A DNA stretch of 64,000 nucleotides. Origin: Lumnitzera littorea (taxonomy: Eukaryota > Streptophyta > Magnoliopsida > Myrtales > Combretaceae). Below, piece by piece: positions 1-10,669 of the stretch; position 1 is the stretch's first letter; each line of letters starts with the position of its first letter. The position numbers were made by a program, and so were the translations under genes. A model generated the notes under the pieces. The model was not told the origin of the DNA, did no database searches, and saw only the letters and a list, made by a program, of their open reading frames with translations. The stretch lies in assembly GCA_024138015.1 (NCBI GenBank), contig JAMXBB010000010.1:83675958-83739957 (forward strand). Direction: 5' to 3'.

Positions 1-170
1 ATTTTTCCTTTTCTTATTTTTTTTTATATTTTCATCATTTGTTAATTATTATTATTATTTTTTATCTTTTATTAATTTTTTTTGTTTATTATTTTTATTT
101 TTGAATTAGGACCCTTTTTGTAAAAATAAAGAAATTAGGACTACAGAGGGGTAAAAATTAGGTGTCTACA
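1..170 (-). mobile_element. LTR fragment, Tat/Ogre-like family (runs off window)
   Basis: Read on the minus strand from 170 downwards, the sequence starts TGTAGACACCTAATTTTT and continues base for base, with scattered changes, like the first 170 bases of the 5' LTR of element B at 29867. This is therefore the start of an LTR of the same family. It either belongs to element A as its 3' LTR after an internal loss, or is the 5' LTR of another copy inserted into A. The rest lies outside the window. Confidence 0.85.
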
Positions 171-956
171 CATCATATCATGAAAAATTGCAACCATGGC
201 CCTCTGATACGTTGCACCTACATTCTTAAGCCCCAACGGCATCATCTTGTTGCAAAATGTTCCCCAAGTCGTAATGAAAGTCGTTTTTGTATTACCTTCT
301 TCGGACATCTGAATCTGATTATATCCCAAAAAACCATCCATGAAAGAGAATAGATGATTTCTAGCCATGTTATTCACTATGACATTAATGTGAGGCAATG
401 GAAAATTATCTTTAGGCATTGCCTGGTTGAGATCTCGAAAGTCTACATATACTTTGACTTTCCCATTCTTCTTAATTACTGGAACAATATTAGCTACCCA
501 TTCCGGGTAATCCGACACTTCAATGAATCTAACCTCCAGTAGTTTCTTCACTTCTTCTTTAATTTTCAACAAAACGTTAGGTCGAAATCTCCTCAATTTT
601 TGCTTTTTTGGTTTGGTGTCTTCTCGTGTGGGAAAACGGTAGACTACAATCGACGGGTCCAACCTAGGCATATCTTCATACAACCAAGCTAACACGTCTT
701 GATATTCGGCTAATAATGTAATCATTTATGTTTTTTGTTTCTCTTTTAAACTTGCCCCAATTTTTAAATTCTTAGGATTTTCTTTGTTCCCTACATTAAT
801 TGTCTCAATTGGTTCATCAATAGTGATTCTACCCAATTCATGTTTTTGCCATTCCTCTTGTATATTACTGTAGTCATTAACATCACTCCTGACGACTAAC
901 CTAGTAGAGCCGAAAGCAATATCGATATTCTCATTTTCTACTTGTACGAGGTATTC
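171..956 (-). pseudogene. Element A reverse transcriptase, 5' half of domain
   Basis: This is the N-terminal part of a Ty3/gypsy reverse transcriptase, homologous to element B 37584-38370. An open lead-in runs from 956, then a stop near 733, then RT with the segments VDFRDLNQAMPKDNFPLPHI and FSFMDGFLGYNQIQMSEEG (the latter holding the first palm aspartate) and PLGLKNVGATYQRAMVAIF. The YVDD active-site block, which should follow within about 20 residues, is missing because the frame hits an LTR at 170. It cannot encode an active enzyme. Assignment to RT is certain; element lineage rests on comparison with B. Confidence 0.9.
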
Positions 957-1200
957 CTAGTTTTTGCTTAGTTCATTGGATTTAAGTGAGAATGCATAAA
1001 GAAAAGTGTATGTAAGCAAAAGAGAATTGAAACGTAACACAGGAAAGAAACGAACTAAGATTTCATTGAATAAATGGAAGTGGGTCACAAATGAGATAAA
1101 GGCCTAACTAATTTTGAATGAAAGGTTTGACGATACATTTGAAACGATGACTATTGAAAATAAAAATTTAGAAAATACTAACTACGGGTTACCCTTTTAC
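957..1200 (-). other. Putative intron between protease and RT, element A
   Basis: The stretch between the protease tail and RT has no long open frame. It starts GTAAAAGGG after TTAGG at 1201 and ends AACTAG at 957. The homologous spot in B (37336-37583) starts GTAAAGGGG and ends AACTAG, with a similar length. Ogre elements are known to carry an intron at exactly this place. Joining these particular sites does not keep the open frame I can see downstream, so the exact splice sites are unresolved. Confidence 0.4.
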
Positions 1201-3979
1201 CCTAAGGAAGACCTGTTGCTATTCGCTAGGATGGAGAACTAGTTATTCAAATGATGTTGGAACTTGTATGGTGAGTTTGTTGATCCTTCTTTGCCAGATT
1301 CCCGGGCTTGAGTCTTTCCTCGAATGAATGTCTCAGTTAGCGGTGGAAAGACAATCGAGGCATGGTATAATCTGTTACCTCTCTTGCCCCTCACTTGTTT
1401 CTTCTAGAATTCTTCTACCGAGGTAGGATTGTAGCTAAGGCCGTAGGTGCCGATCTGACCTTTCTTGAATCCCATTCTTCTATCATCCTCTCTGTCAGGA
1501 CTGGTGATCATGTTCACTTCTTCGAACATTTGTAAACCCAGCTCTTCTTATCCCTCACTTCTTATGTAGGGTATAGTCGTCTCTTTATAGATTTCATAAT
1601 CTTGATCTCCTAGAATTATAATCACCTGGCCATTTGAGATAAACTTCAACTTTTGGTGCAAGCTCGAGGGTATGGCCCCTGCGGCATGAATCCAAGGTCT
1701 TCTCAAGAGTAGATTGAAAGATCTTGGAATGTCCATGACTTGGAATCAAATAGTAAAGTGTTGAGGGCCAATACTCACAGATAAATCAATTTCTCCTATA
1801 ATTTCTCTTCTGAAACCATCAAGGCCCTAACTGTTGTGGAAGAAGGCTTAATTGCAGACATGTCGATGCCCAACAAGTCCTAAGGTAGTGAGTGGGCACA
1901 CGTTCAGCGATGATTCGTTGTCAATGAGCACCCTGGTGATAATTATGTCGTTACTTCTTACCATGATAAAGAGTTGCTTTGTATGTTTGTTCCCTTCTTC
2001 GCCTAATTCTTCTGCTGAAAAAGAAATCCGATCCATTGCAAGGATAGAATTAGTAACCAGTCCCATCTTCTCAGTTGGAATTTCCCAAGGGACCTTTACC
2101 TCATTTAAAGTACGAAACAGAGCCTCCTTGTGTGGTTTAGATGCGATTAATAAGCTCATCAATGATATTTGTGCAAGAGTCTTACTAAGTTGATCCATGA
2201 TCTTATACTCACTCGACTTGATCATTTTGGTAAAGGCTGATAGCCCTTCAACGCATTCGGCCGCCGTCTTAACGTTTGGTTCTCCCAGTATGACCTTCCT
2301 CCCATGCTCCTCTCTTAGGTGATAAATATTTCCTGATCGAGTAATGCCCCCTACTAGAGGACCTGGCTTTTCTTGATTTACCAAGTGATAGTTAAATGGA
2401 GTAGCCTTATAATTTTTTGGTGGCAACGGTACGTGAAATGTGTACCTTTTCACTTCTGGAGTTTGGTTGCTAGTATAAAACTCAAAAACCTTAGGCTTCT
2501 TATCTGAATCAATGTCGTAGACGACACAATCGTCAAAAATCATGCCAATCATCGGCCTATGGTTAGGTAAGGGATTATTGTTAACGTTAGGAACCGTTGC
2601 TTTCACAAAATCTAACTACACTGTCCCTTCATCTATCAAGTCCTGAATCTTGTTCCTCAGTCTCCAGCATGCATTAGTCGAATGCCCCACTTGTCCACAG
2701 TGGTATTCACACTTTACTGTAAGGTTAAAGATTCTCGATCGGTATCGATGCTATGAAGTTCGTACCGTATCAAATTATCCCTTCGCAACTTCTCAAAGAC
2801 TTGACTTACAGGGACCAGTATCTTAGTAAATTGTTTATAAGTCTTGTTAGTTTGAAACTGGTCTCTGAACTGTTGCTGAGCGAAAGGTAGATGCGCCCTA
2901 AAAGTGACTTAAGCGTTTGGTTTGACATTTGAATTTATCATACCAACCATAGATTCTTTAGGTTTGCTGCCGACTGGTTTAGGACCAGATGATGACATTG
3001 GTGGTCTTCTATCTACTGGCTCTTGCAGCTTACTGGAAGAGATGGCGCTTTCAATCTTGCACCCTGCCGCTACTACTTCAGCAAAACTGGATGAGGCCTG
3101 CTCGATGAGATGGGAGAAGTAGGGCCTTTTCAAGGTGTTAATGAAAGTTGATGTGAGCTCCTTCTTAGTCATAGGAGTAGAGATTCTTGCAGCTAAAGAC
3201 CTCCATCTTTGAGTATATTCTTTGAACGACTTGTTATTCTTCTTCCATAAGGCAACCAAGTCCATCATAGTTGGGGCTACTTCTACGTTGAATTTATATT
3301 GTTCATAAAATGCTCTAGTAAGCTTCTCCTACGTATTTATCTGGTTCAAATCAAGTTGGGCATACTAAGTCAGGGCTGGTCCAGTCAGACTATCTTAGAA
3401 TGTTTGTACCATGAGTGAATCATACTAAACATATTTTCCCATCTTCCTGACGTACAACCTGGTGTGGTGCTTAGGGCAACCCGTCATGTTATACTTTTCA
3501 AATTCTGGTACCTTAAACTTCTCAGGGTATGATCCTATGTCATACACGGAAAACTCCGTGATCCCTGCCTGTTCAAATCCATCATACCTTACAAGTGCCT
3601 TCATCTTCTCAATTATCTGTTGTGTCAATTTATTTTCCAGTTCTTTCAAGCTATCCATACTAAGCCCTTGGTCAATGGGTCTCGGGGCCGCATACTTGTT
3701 AGGTTCGAAGGCCGGGTTGTCTTTTAGGAAAACTCCTTCTGATTCGAATGGGTCTTTTTGATATTCATGCTCTACTTCAGGAGCTTGTGTATTCTTCCCA
3801 TAACGGGTCTTGGAGCTTTCTTCATTAGCCGGTGTAGTGGCTCTTAGCAAAGCAATGCTGTTTGCTAGGAAGCTCATTTGTTCTACCATCTTTCCAATAG
3901 CCCTTTCTATGGAACGGAACCTTAACTCAGAGGGATCATTGATCTCAGGGTCTCCGTCATTTCCTTGAGTAATGGCTAT
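1201..3979 (-). pseudogene. Element A gag-protease
   Basis: Gag occupies about 3979-2650. It carries the typical plant gypsy capsid text, for example MMDLVALWKKNNKSFKEYTQ and STPMTKKELTSTFINTL, and a degenerate CCHC-type knuckle near 2650-2710. Protease lies at about 2050-1800: the catalytic block reads VLIDNESSLNVCP, so the glycine of the D-x-G motif is replaced by E. The start codon position (3979-3977) reads ATA where B has ATG. A stop lies at 3427-3425 and frame changes occur between 2909 and 2606 and after 1848. In element B the same region is one frame, so gag and protease were most likely one polyprotein. Non-functional. Confidence 0.85.
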
Positions 3980-4326
3980 CCTGGTTTGGGAACGTGTTTT
4001 AATCGGACTTCTCTAAAAGACTTGACGTTTGGGAGCTATCTTGAAATTTTACCTGGCTTATAAAGATCAACTCAACAAAGGGTTAGTACATATTACATTT
4101 TTCTAAGAAAGGGTTGTTAATCATATAGATGCAAGATGCATGTCACACGAGTGCAACGAAAAATTAAGAATTGAGAAGAACCTTTGATGTGGCAAAACCT
4201 AACTAACTTTTATTAATTTTTTGCAATTATGAAGCTTTACATCTCTCATTCTGTTCGAAAAAGAATTCTAAAGAAAGTATAAAAAAACCGAAAATCTAAA
4301 ATCTAATCTCTTAATGGGTAGTAAGC

Positions 4327-5727
4327 TTATCCATGCTTCTTTCTCCTCTTTCGAATCTTGAGAGCATGCTCTTCTTTGCCCTTAGTCCTCTTCAGTTGTG
4401 CTTCCAATGCCTTTATCTTTTGATGATATTCCTCGCAACGGTTTTCTAACTCCTACTCTCTTTTACTCGTTCTCTCGGGTTTAGCTTCAACATGAACTTC
4501 CCCCTTCTCTTTATTGTCTTCCATATCTTTCAGTCCTTTTAGTTGGTGATAAAGAAATCCTTTGGTTGTTTGGCTCCTGGCTATTATCCCTATAGTGGTA
4601 GGGGTGGTCTTTCTTATGCACCAAAGAGCTTAGATGCTTTGAAACTTGGCTACTTTGTCAGCTACCATCATGCTGGGGTTAAGGAAGTCCAATGAGACAG
4701 CTTCTAATGATGGTTTGGGGATTATATCCTCAATGAGTTCATTGGCTGGGACGTATCTGGTGTAGACGTTGAAGCCGATCAAAGGGACCGCCTTGAAGTC
4801 TTCATACCCTCTTATCATTTCCTTGCTTGCAAACCACTTGGGTGTCAACAACAATTCTTCCGCTTTCATACTCTGAAAGTATTGGACCCAGTAGCGGCTG
4901 GCTATATTTTCTAGTAGCTCAACTCTTTCTTTAAAAGATTTGATGAGATTATATTGCTGAGTAAACTCAGCCCAATTGAAATCAAGTTGATAACTTCTCA
5001 TGTGGCTAACGAACCAGACCACCAGTAGGACTATATTAGTTTTCAAATCTCCTCGTTTCTTTTTCTTAAGATGGTTCAGTGACCGGATTTGCTCGGCCAA
5101 AGGGGCCGGGACATATGATTTCCCTTCAAGGAATTGGGTTACGAGTTTCGCAATTCTGAACTGGACTCGATGTCTATCGTTAGGGAACAAGATAATGTTG
5201 AAAACCACCAATATAAAAGCATTGACCCAGTACTGGTGCCATGCTTCTAAATTTGCACAAAAAACTTCGTATTTTTCTCTATGCTTCAATTCAGTAGAAA
5301 ACCAGTCTATGACATCCTCTAATTGAATGGTCTTTCCTTGATTTAGAACCTGGTTTATTTTGGTTTTTTTGATTCCCAACAACTTGCTGAAGATCTTTGG
5401 TGCTGCAGCTTTCAAGTCTAAGATATAGATATCATTAGTAATTGTAGGAGCCCACAACAATTGGGAGTATTCTTCTAAAGTTGGGCTTAGTTGATGTAGG
5501 CCCATACAGAAACTGGTGGATTCGAGCTCCCATAGGTAGACTAAGGCCTATACTAGAGTAATGTTCACAGAAATCTTTTGTAGAGAGAGGATGGGCCCAA
5601 TCCTATTCTTGATAAACTCCTACTTATTTGGGCTGAAGAGCCGAAACTACGTTTGAAGCAGTTTTTGAGGCCAATGCGGTAGGTGGACATGAATGTCTTC
5701 AAAAGGCTTTTGACTTGATCTAGCCAT
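4327..5727 (-). pseudogene. Element A ORF1 (extra ORF upstream of gag; DUF7745-like)
   Basis: A 467-codon frame runs from ATG at 5727 to TAA at 4327 with a few in-frame stops; the longest open part is 291 residues (5505-4630). It lies between the primer-binding site and gag on the same strand, where Tat/Ogre elements carry an ORF1 of unknown function. From memory the text (for example FSKLLGIKKTKINQVLNQGK and the WFVSHMRSYQ region) resembles the plant family listed as DUF7745; this needs a profile search. The C-terminal part after 4620 is rich in K and E and looks like a coiled coil ending in a basic tail (RKRRKKHG). Colinear with B 33054-34463. No enzymatic motif seen. Confidence 0.75.
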
Positions 5728-6317
5728 AACTGATAAAAATCAAAATCAATTACAACGTTTTCTAAACTTTACATAAAATTATTGCAAATTGTTTACAAAG
5801 AAATATTATAACTACAACTTCACAACTGCCCTTATCCATTTAGGTTTGCCACATCATAGGTTCTTGTGATTTTTTGAGAGAAAAGTTTTCATGTAATGCA
5901 AAAAGGGTGGGTTCTAAAGGTTCTCAAGTTTTGCAACCACTGTGTTTTTTCAAAGCAACGGTTCTGTGATTACATTTGAACTTGAGTGGGATAGCCCGAT
6001 CAGCCCCGGAAGGTGGTTACCCCACAACATCTGAAGCTCACACAATGGCTTTCCTCCTAAGGTTTTAAGATGGCCTGGTTCTAACCGTGTTTACCATGCA
6101 TTTATGATGTAGAAAAACAGAATAAAAGTAAACCCCCTAAATTACCCCCTTAAATAAACTGCAACAACAAAAAAAATGTTAGTAAAAAGAAATAAAATAT
6201 ACATATATATAAAATAACCTACCTAAGTTTTTTATTATTTCATATTTTTATTTTTTGTTTTTTTTTTGAAAAATAATCCTATTTTTGGTAACTTCTAGTG
6301 GCTAGCCCTCTAGCGGT

Positions 6318-6337
6318 CCCTAGTGGAGTTGCCAAAC
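6318..6337 (-). other. Primer-binding site, element A
   Basis: On the minus strand, one base after the LTR-terminal CA at 6338, the sequence reads TTTGGCAACTCCACTAGGG, nearly the same as element B at 32449-32470. This position and text match the primer-binding site of Ogre-type elements, which I recall as attributed to a tRNA-Arg. Confidence 0.65.
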
Positions 6338-8010
6338 TGTTGAGCCTGATTTTTTTGGTTTCTTTTATTTAAAATTAACTTCTCCATTTCCCAATTAGTA
6401 CTAAACTCTAACCTATTTAATATTAATCCTTGACTAGAAAAATTTTTGGAGTCACTACCTAACTGAAATCGGGAAAAAGTGAAATCATAATCAATTAGGT
6501 GGATTGATTATGATTTAGCTACCAGTCTTTGATTTCAATTTAAATGAAAAAACCAGAGAGTTCTGAATTTAGGAGCTAACCTATTAAACCCTAACGGGTA
6601 TCACTATTTATTTACTGAAATTAGGATTATTCTTCTAATTATAATATTTAAAAATAAATAAATAAATAAAAATCAAAAGAAAAAGAACCTAAGTTTCTAC
6701 ATATTTTATCGTCGTTTCGAAGGTGCGTACGTACCTGCTAACCGGGATCAGACAATCATAGTTATTTTCGAAAACTTTAGTGTATTGATTGATTTTAAAA
6801 TTTGAAAACCAATCGAGTTTATGTTTTTAGTTGATTCGGTTTAAAAAAAAAAATCTAAAGGGTCCTAACTTGTGAGTAATTTTTTTTTTTTTAAAAAAAA
6901 ACTCTCTAAGATATTATAACCTTTTTGTTAATTTTCATTTCTAAAGATAACTTCCTAATTCTAAAAAAAATCTTAGGCTAATATATATACATATATATAT
7001 TTATATCTATATTAACAACTATCTACTTAAATCAATATAACATATTTAACTTATATAATAAAGAAAACTAATGCTAAAAGAAATACACTAAACTAATATA
7101 TACATATATATGCTATGTCTAATAATAATAATAATAACATAATATAATAACTAAATAAATAAATAAAAAAACTTTGAACAACTGAACCTGAACTTGCTCG
7201 GTGAAGGTAGTAGCATAGATAGTTTGACGTCGGGGTTCACTAGCGCTAGTTGTTTGCTAGCGTCGATTGCTTGCCAACGTTGTTGATTAGAGAACTGTGG
7301 CACTAGAGATGGCGTATACTACTGTAAGGGTGATCGGAAGTGTACAATTTGGGGGCTGATCAGTGGAGTCGTGCATAGAAGCATTACTATGAACGTGGCT
7401 TGTGAATTACTACGACGTTTGTGGAAGGATGGTCGTCTGGAGGATGCGGTCTTGTTGTTGGATGGATGGAAGATAGTAGAGCTATGGTGTTATAGCCGTG
7501 ATTGAGTGAACCTGATTTTAAGGGTGAATTGTCACGAATAGTAGAGATTTAGTTCACTACAACTATGAATTTATTGAGTTAAATTGGGATGCTGCAGTGA
7601 AGTGAGAAAGAGATAGATGATCGATGTCGCTGGAGTTGCGGTTTCTGTTCATGGTTGCTGTAGTGTCCGTGGATGTTGGAGTCGCGGCATAGTCATGGAT
7701 GGCCATGAAAGTTAGGCGAGGATGACTATAGCGCAAGCGTATCTGTGTGGTGGCGAGTGCGCAGTGGGCGTAGATTTGTGTTGCATAGGTGAGTGATGCG
7801 TTTGGAGAGTGGTGAATGAGTTGCTGCGTTGGTGTGTTCGGCAGAATGTGCTGTAGCAACGTTGTTCAGTTGTGTGTTTATGGCCTGCTCATCTTGTGAG
7901 TAGTGGACGTGTAACGTACTGATCGCATAGTGCAGCCGTGTGTGTATGAGTAAGCTTGTCATTGAGGCTGGGAATTGCAGTTGGTTAGAGATTGAAGTGC
8001 AGGATGATTG
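6338..8010 (-). repeat. 5' LTR of element A (5' part missing)
   Basis: The plus-strand text from 6338 (TGTTGAGCCTGAT) is the reverse complement of the 3' portion of the element B LTR, including the shared block around 6720 (TTTCTACATATTTTATCGTC). The part at about 7180-8010 is GC-richer, like the LTR leader of B at 30460-31490. The U3 start (TGTAGACACC) is not found, so the LTR is truncated near 8010-8020, where plus-strand LTR C begins. Confidence 0.7.
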
Positions 8011-8011
8011 G

Positions 8012-9623
8012 TGTTGTGTCTATTTTTATTATACGATTTCACCGAATTAATGATGAAATCATGTAATACGCATAGCCTAATATTAAATTTACCCTAAAAC
8101 TCATCCAAATTCAATTAATTATGTAATTAAAATCGTGCTAAAAAATTGGAAAAAATCATTCTTCGAGTCAAAAGTCCATTAATTCAAATCTTCGAATTAA
8201 TTCAATTTCAAGGCTTTACAAGCTTAAACAAAGATCAAACACTATAAATTGGGGCTTAAGGATCATGTTTTAGACACAATCAAGCTCCAAAACACTCGAG
8301 ATAAGCAAAAATTAGAGCTCTCTCTCTCTAAACCACCCCCTTTCTCTCTCTAGGAGTCTGACATTCACAACCACTTTTGAAGAAAATCATTATCACAGTT
8401 AAGCTCATGGTAGCCAAAAACCTCAAGCCAAATCGTTAGCTCATCCCTAACGATCACCACTACTGGTTAACTATTACCACCCAAACGAACTTTGATTACC
8501 AAGGCGTCAAGCTTATTAACCCCTCATTGAGCCTGATAAGATAGTTACAAAAATCCTTTTTCCCACTCATTTCAGTGCCTAGAACATCCAGAAAGCATGC
8601 CTCATCATCATTGCCATTGGAGAAGACTCAGGTCGATGAAGCTAACCTAAAGTAGACCCAAACCAACCCGAAGCCGACTTGAAGCTGACTCGAATTGACC
8701 TGGCTTGCACCCCTTTTTTTTCTTTTCTATTTATTTATTACTCATGTATTTGTAAATGTGTAAAAAAAGGTAAAACAAATAACAAAAGAAAAAGAAAAAG
8801 AAAAGAAAAGAAACGGAAAAAAGAGAGAGGATAAATTAGGATAGTTTTTTTTTCATAAAATAGGACAAAGTAAAATAAAATAAGGAAAAATGACAAAAAA
8901 AAAATTATTTTACCACTTAGAAAAAATTAATTTTCCAAATAAGTAAACATAAACCAACCCCTTTTCAGAAATTAGGATACTTTTAGAATCTTTCAATAAT
9001 AGTAAAAAACCTTAATTTAGGACCTTTTAGAGTCTTCTTAAATAAACTCGAATCAATTAAAAAAGTAAATCTGATTGTTTTTTAAAAATTAAAATTAATT
9101 CACCTACTAAAATTTTCGTAAATGAACTATGGAAATCTGATGTTGAATAGTGGATACGTAAGCACCTGTATGTATAGGGTAACTTAAAATATCAAAATTT
9201 TTCTTTTTCCATCTTTTATAAATAATTGATCACCTTATCTTTTTAAGAATTAAATTTAGTTACATGTAAATAAGATTTCATTATAAAGGTATGTTAAAAG
9301 GTAAATTTAAATTTAGAAAGTTAAAAGTGAAACCTATTTAGGGTTTAATAGGATAACTTCTAGATCTAGATCTCTAGTTTTTAAAAATTGGTTTTATTGA
9401 TAAGACTGGTAGCTAAGTTATAATCGATCTACCCAATTGGCTATAACTTAACTTTCTTTTTCGACTCCAGTTGGGTGGCGACTTCAAAATATTTTCAAAG
9501 TGAAAGAATCTTTTTTTTTTTAATCCTTAGTCGATAATCAATATTAAAAGGATAGAATTTAATACTGATTGGTTTAAAGAAGACTAATTTATAAAAACTG
9601 GGAGGAAAAAACTAGGCTTGACA
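8012..9623 (+). mobile_element. LTR C: solo or truncated LTR, Tat-like relative
   Basis: The last 700 bases (about 8930-9623) align with the 3' part of the element B LTR, including CCAATTGG, GGGTGGCGACT and the terminal AGGCTTGACA at 9614-9623. The first part differs from B, so this is a related but distinct family. A TATA box at 8243 supports plus orientation. No primer-binding site follows 9623 and no polypurine tract precedes it, so it is not an element's 5' end in view. I could not find a matching target duplication: TAACC follows the end but is not seen upstream. The start is uncertain within about 10 bases. Confidence 0.65.
8243..8250 (+). promoter_or_regulatory. TATA box in LTR C
   Basis: TATAAATT lies about 230 bases into the LTR and is followed by a C/T-rich leader (CTCTCTCTCT at 8310-8330), the usual layout of a plant LTR promoter. 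Confidence 0.5.
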
Positions 9624-10669
9624 TAACCCATTACCTATATTTTATAAATAATACAAATCAATTTCCAATGCAATGATAATGAAGTAAGAAATAGTCATTT
9701 GCCAAAATTATAAAAATTAAAAAATAAATGGGCCTATAGAGTTAGGAAATTGGTACCTTATTAGGGTAATCGGGTAGGTTTTGGATATAGGGTTAAAAAA
9801 CCAGTAAGGTTTTGGGATGGGTCTGAGAATCTTTCTAGGGTTAAAAAATTGGTAATTAAGTGGGTTTTGGATATAGTGTTAAAAAACCGATAAGGTTTTG
9901 AGACGGGTTTGAGAATTTTGGTAGGGTCATGTAGTAGGTTTTGAGTTCCTCTAACCCATCCCAATCTTGCATCATTTACATCCCTATTAATAGACTAATC
10001 TCTGTAGGCTAATTGGGGATTAAGAGACTGGGATGACATGATATATGTTTCTAAAAGTACGAAAGCCCATTGTTTTATGAGATAACATTACGTGTAAATC
10101 AAACTGTACTAATAATCTATGACTTAATGGTTTAGCTTTAGTGGTGAACCAAAAAAATTTTCCAATTTAACTTTTGTGACAAGCCAACAAAATTCATTGT
10201 ATTATGGTAATGCAGCAAATGAATATAAGCAAACAAATGTAGAACTCTTTTTTCACTTCTTATTCCTCCCATGCATAAACTAATAAGTTTTATGTCTTAT
10301 TTGAATATCTTTTTTTTTTTTATATATGTTATCTATATCTATTTTATATTTAATCAGTATTTGTTTGAAATTTGGTATATGAAAAACCATTTTATTTGTA
10401 ATTATGTATCTTCTTTGTTTTTGTTTCATAATTATGATAAATGTGGTGATTAGAGTATTAGAATTGGAATATGAAATTTCACATAATTTTAAAGAAAAAG
10501 ATTTGAAAAAATATATTTTATACATTGGAGATGATTATTTTAATTGTTATTTTTGTAAATATGAATAAAGTGAATTGTAGATAAATCTAACTTTGTTGGG
10601 ATTTATTGGGTAATTAATTTTAGAAAAGAGGTATATATGAAATTATATTTCTATCTTCTTATCTTTTAT
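9624..10669. other. AT-rich unassigned sequence
   Basis: No coding remnant or RNA gene is recognisable. Apart from the 86-bp tandem duplication at 9777-9940, the stretch is simple AT-rich DNA with poly-T runs near 10310. Confidence 0.5.
9777..9940. repeat. 86-bp tandem duplication
   Basis: Two diverged copies start GGTTTTGGATATAG (9777) and GGTTTTGGATATAG (9863) and share GGTTAAAAAACC-like and GGTTTGAGAAT-like segments. The GGGT/GGTTTT-rich text resembles terminal regions of some plant hAT-type non-autonomous transposons, but no terminal repeats were found. Confidence 0.6.

Larger units (their letters stand above)
171..8020 (-). mobile_element. Element A: truncated Ty3/gypsy retrotransposon, Tat/Ogre-like
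   Basis: In minus-strand order the segment holds a 5' LTR, primer-binding site, ORF1, gag-pro, a putative intron and the first half of RT. The order, spacing and protein content match element B in opposite orientation. RNase H, integrase, 3' untranslated region and polypurine tract are absent, because RT stops at 171 directly against an LTR end. The gag start codon reads ATA instead of ATG, and stops and frameshifts break every frame. The boundary near 8020 is approximate: the first 600 or so bases expected of the 5' LTR are missing where LTR C begins. Confidence 0.85.

Noticed and set aside
7563..7962. Minus-strand frames of 78 and 98 residues
   Set aside because: They lie in the 5' LTR leader of element A, equivalent to the non-coding leader of B.
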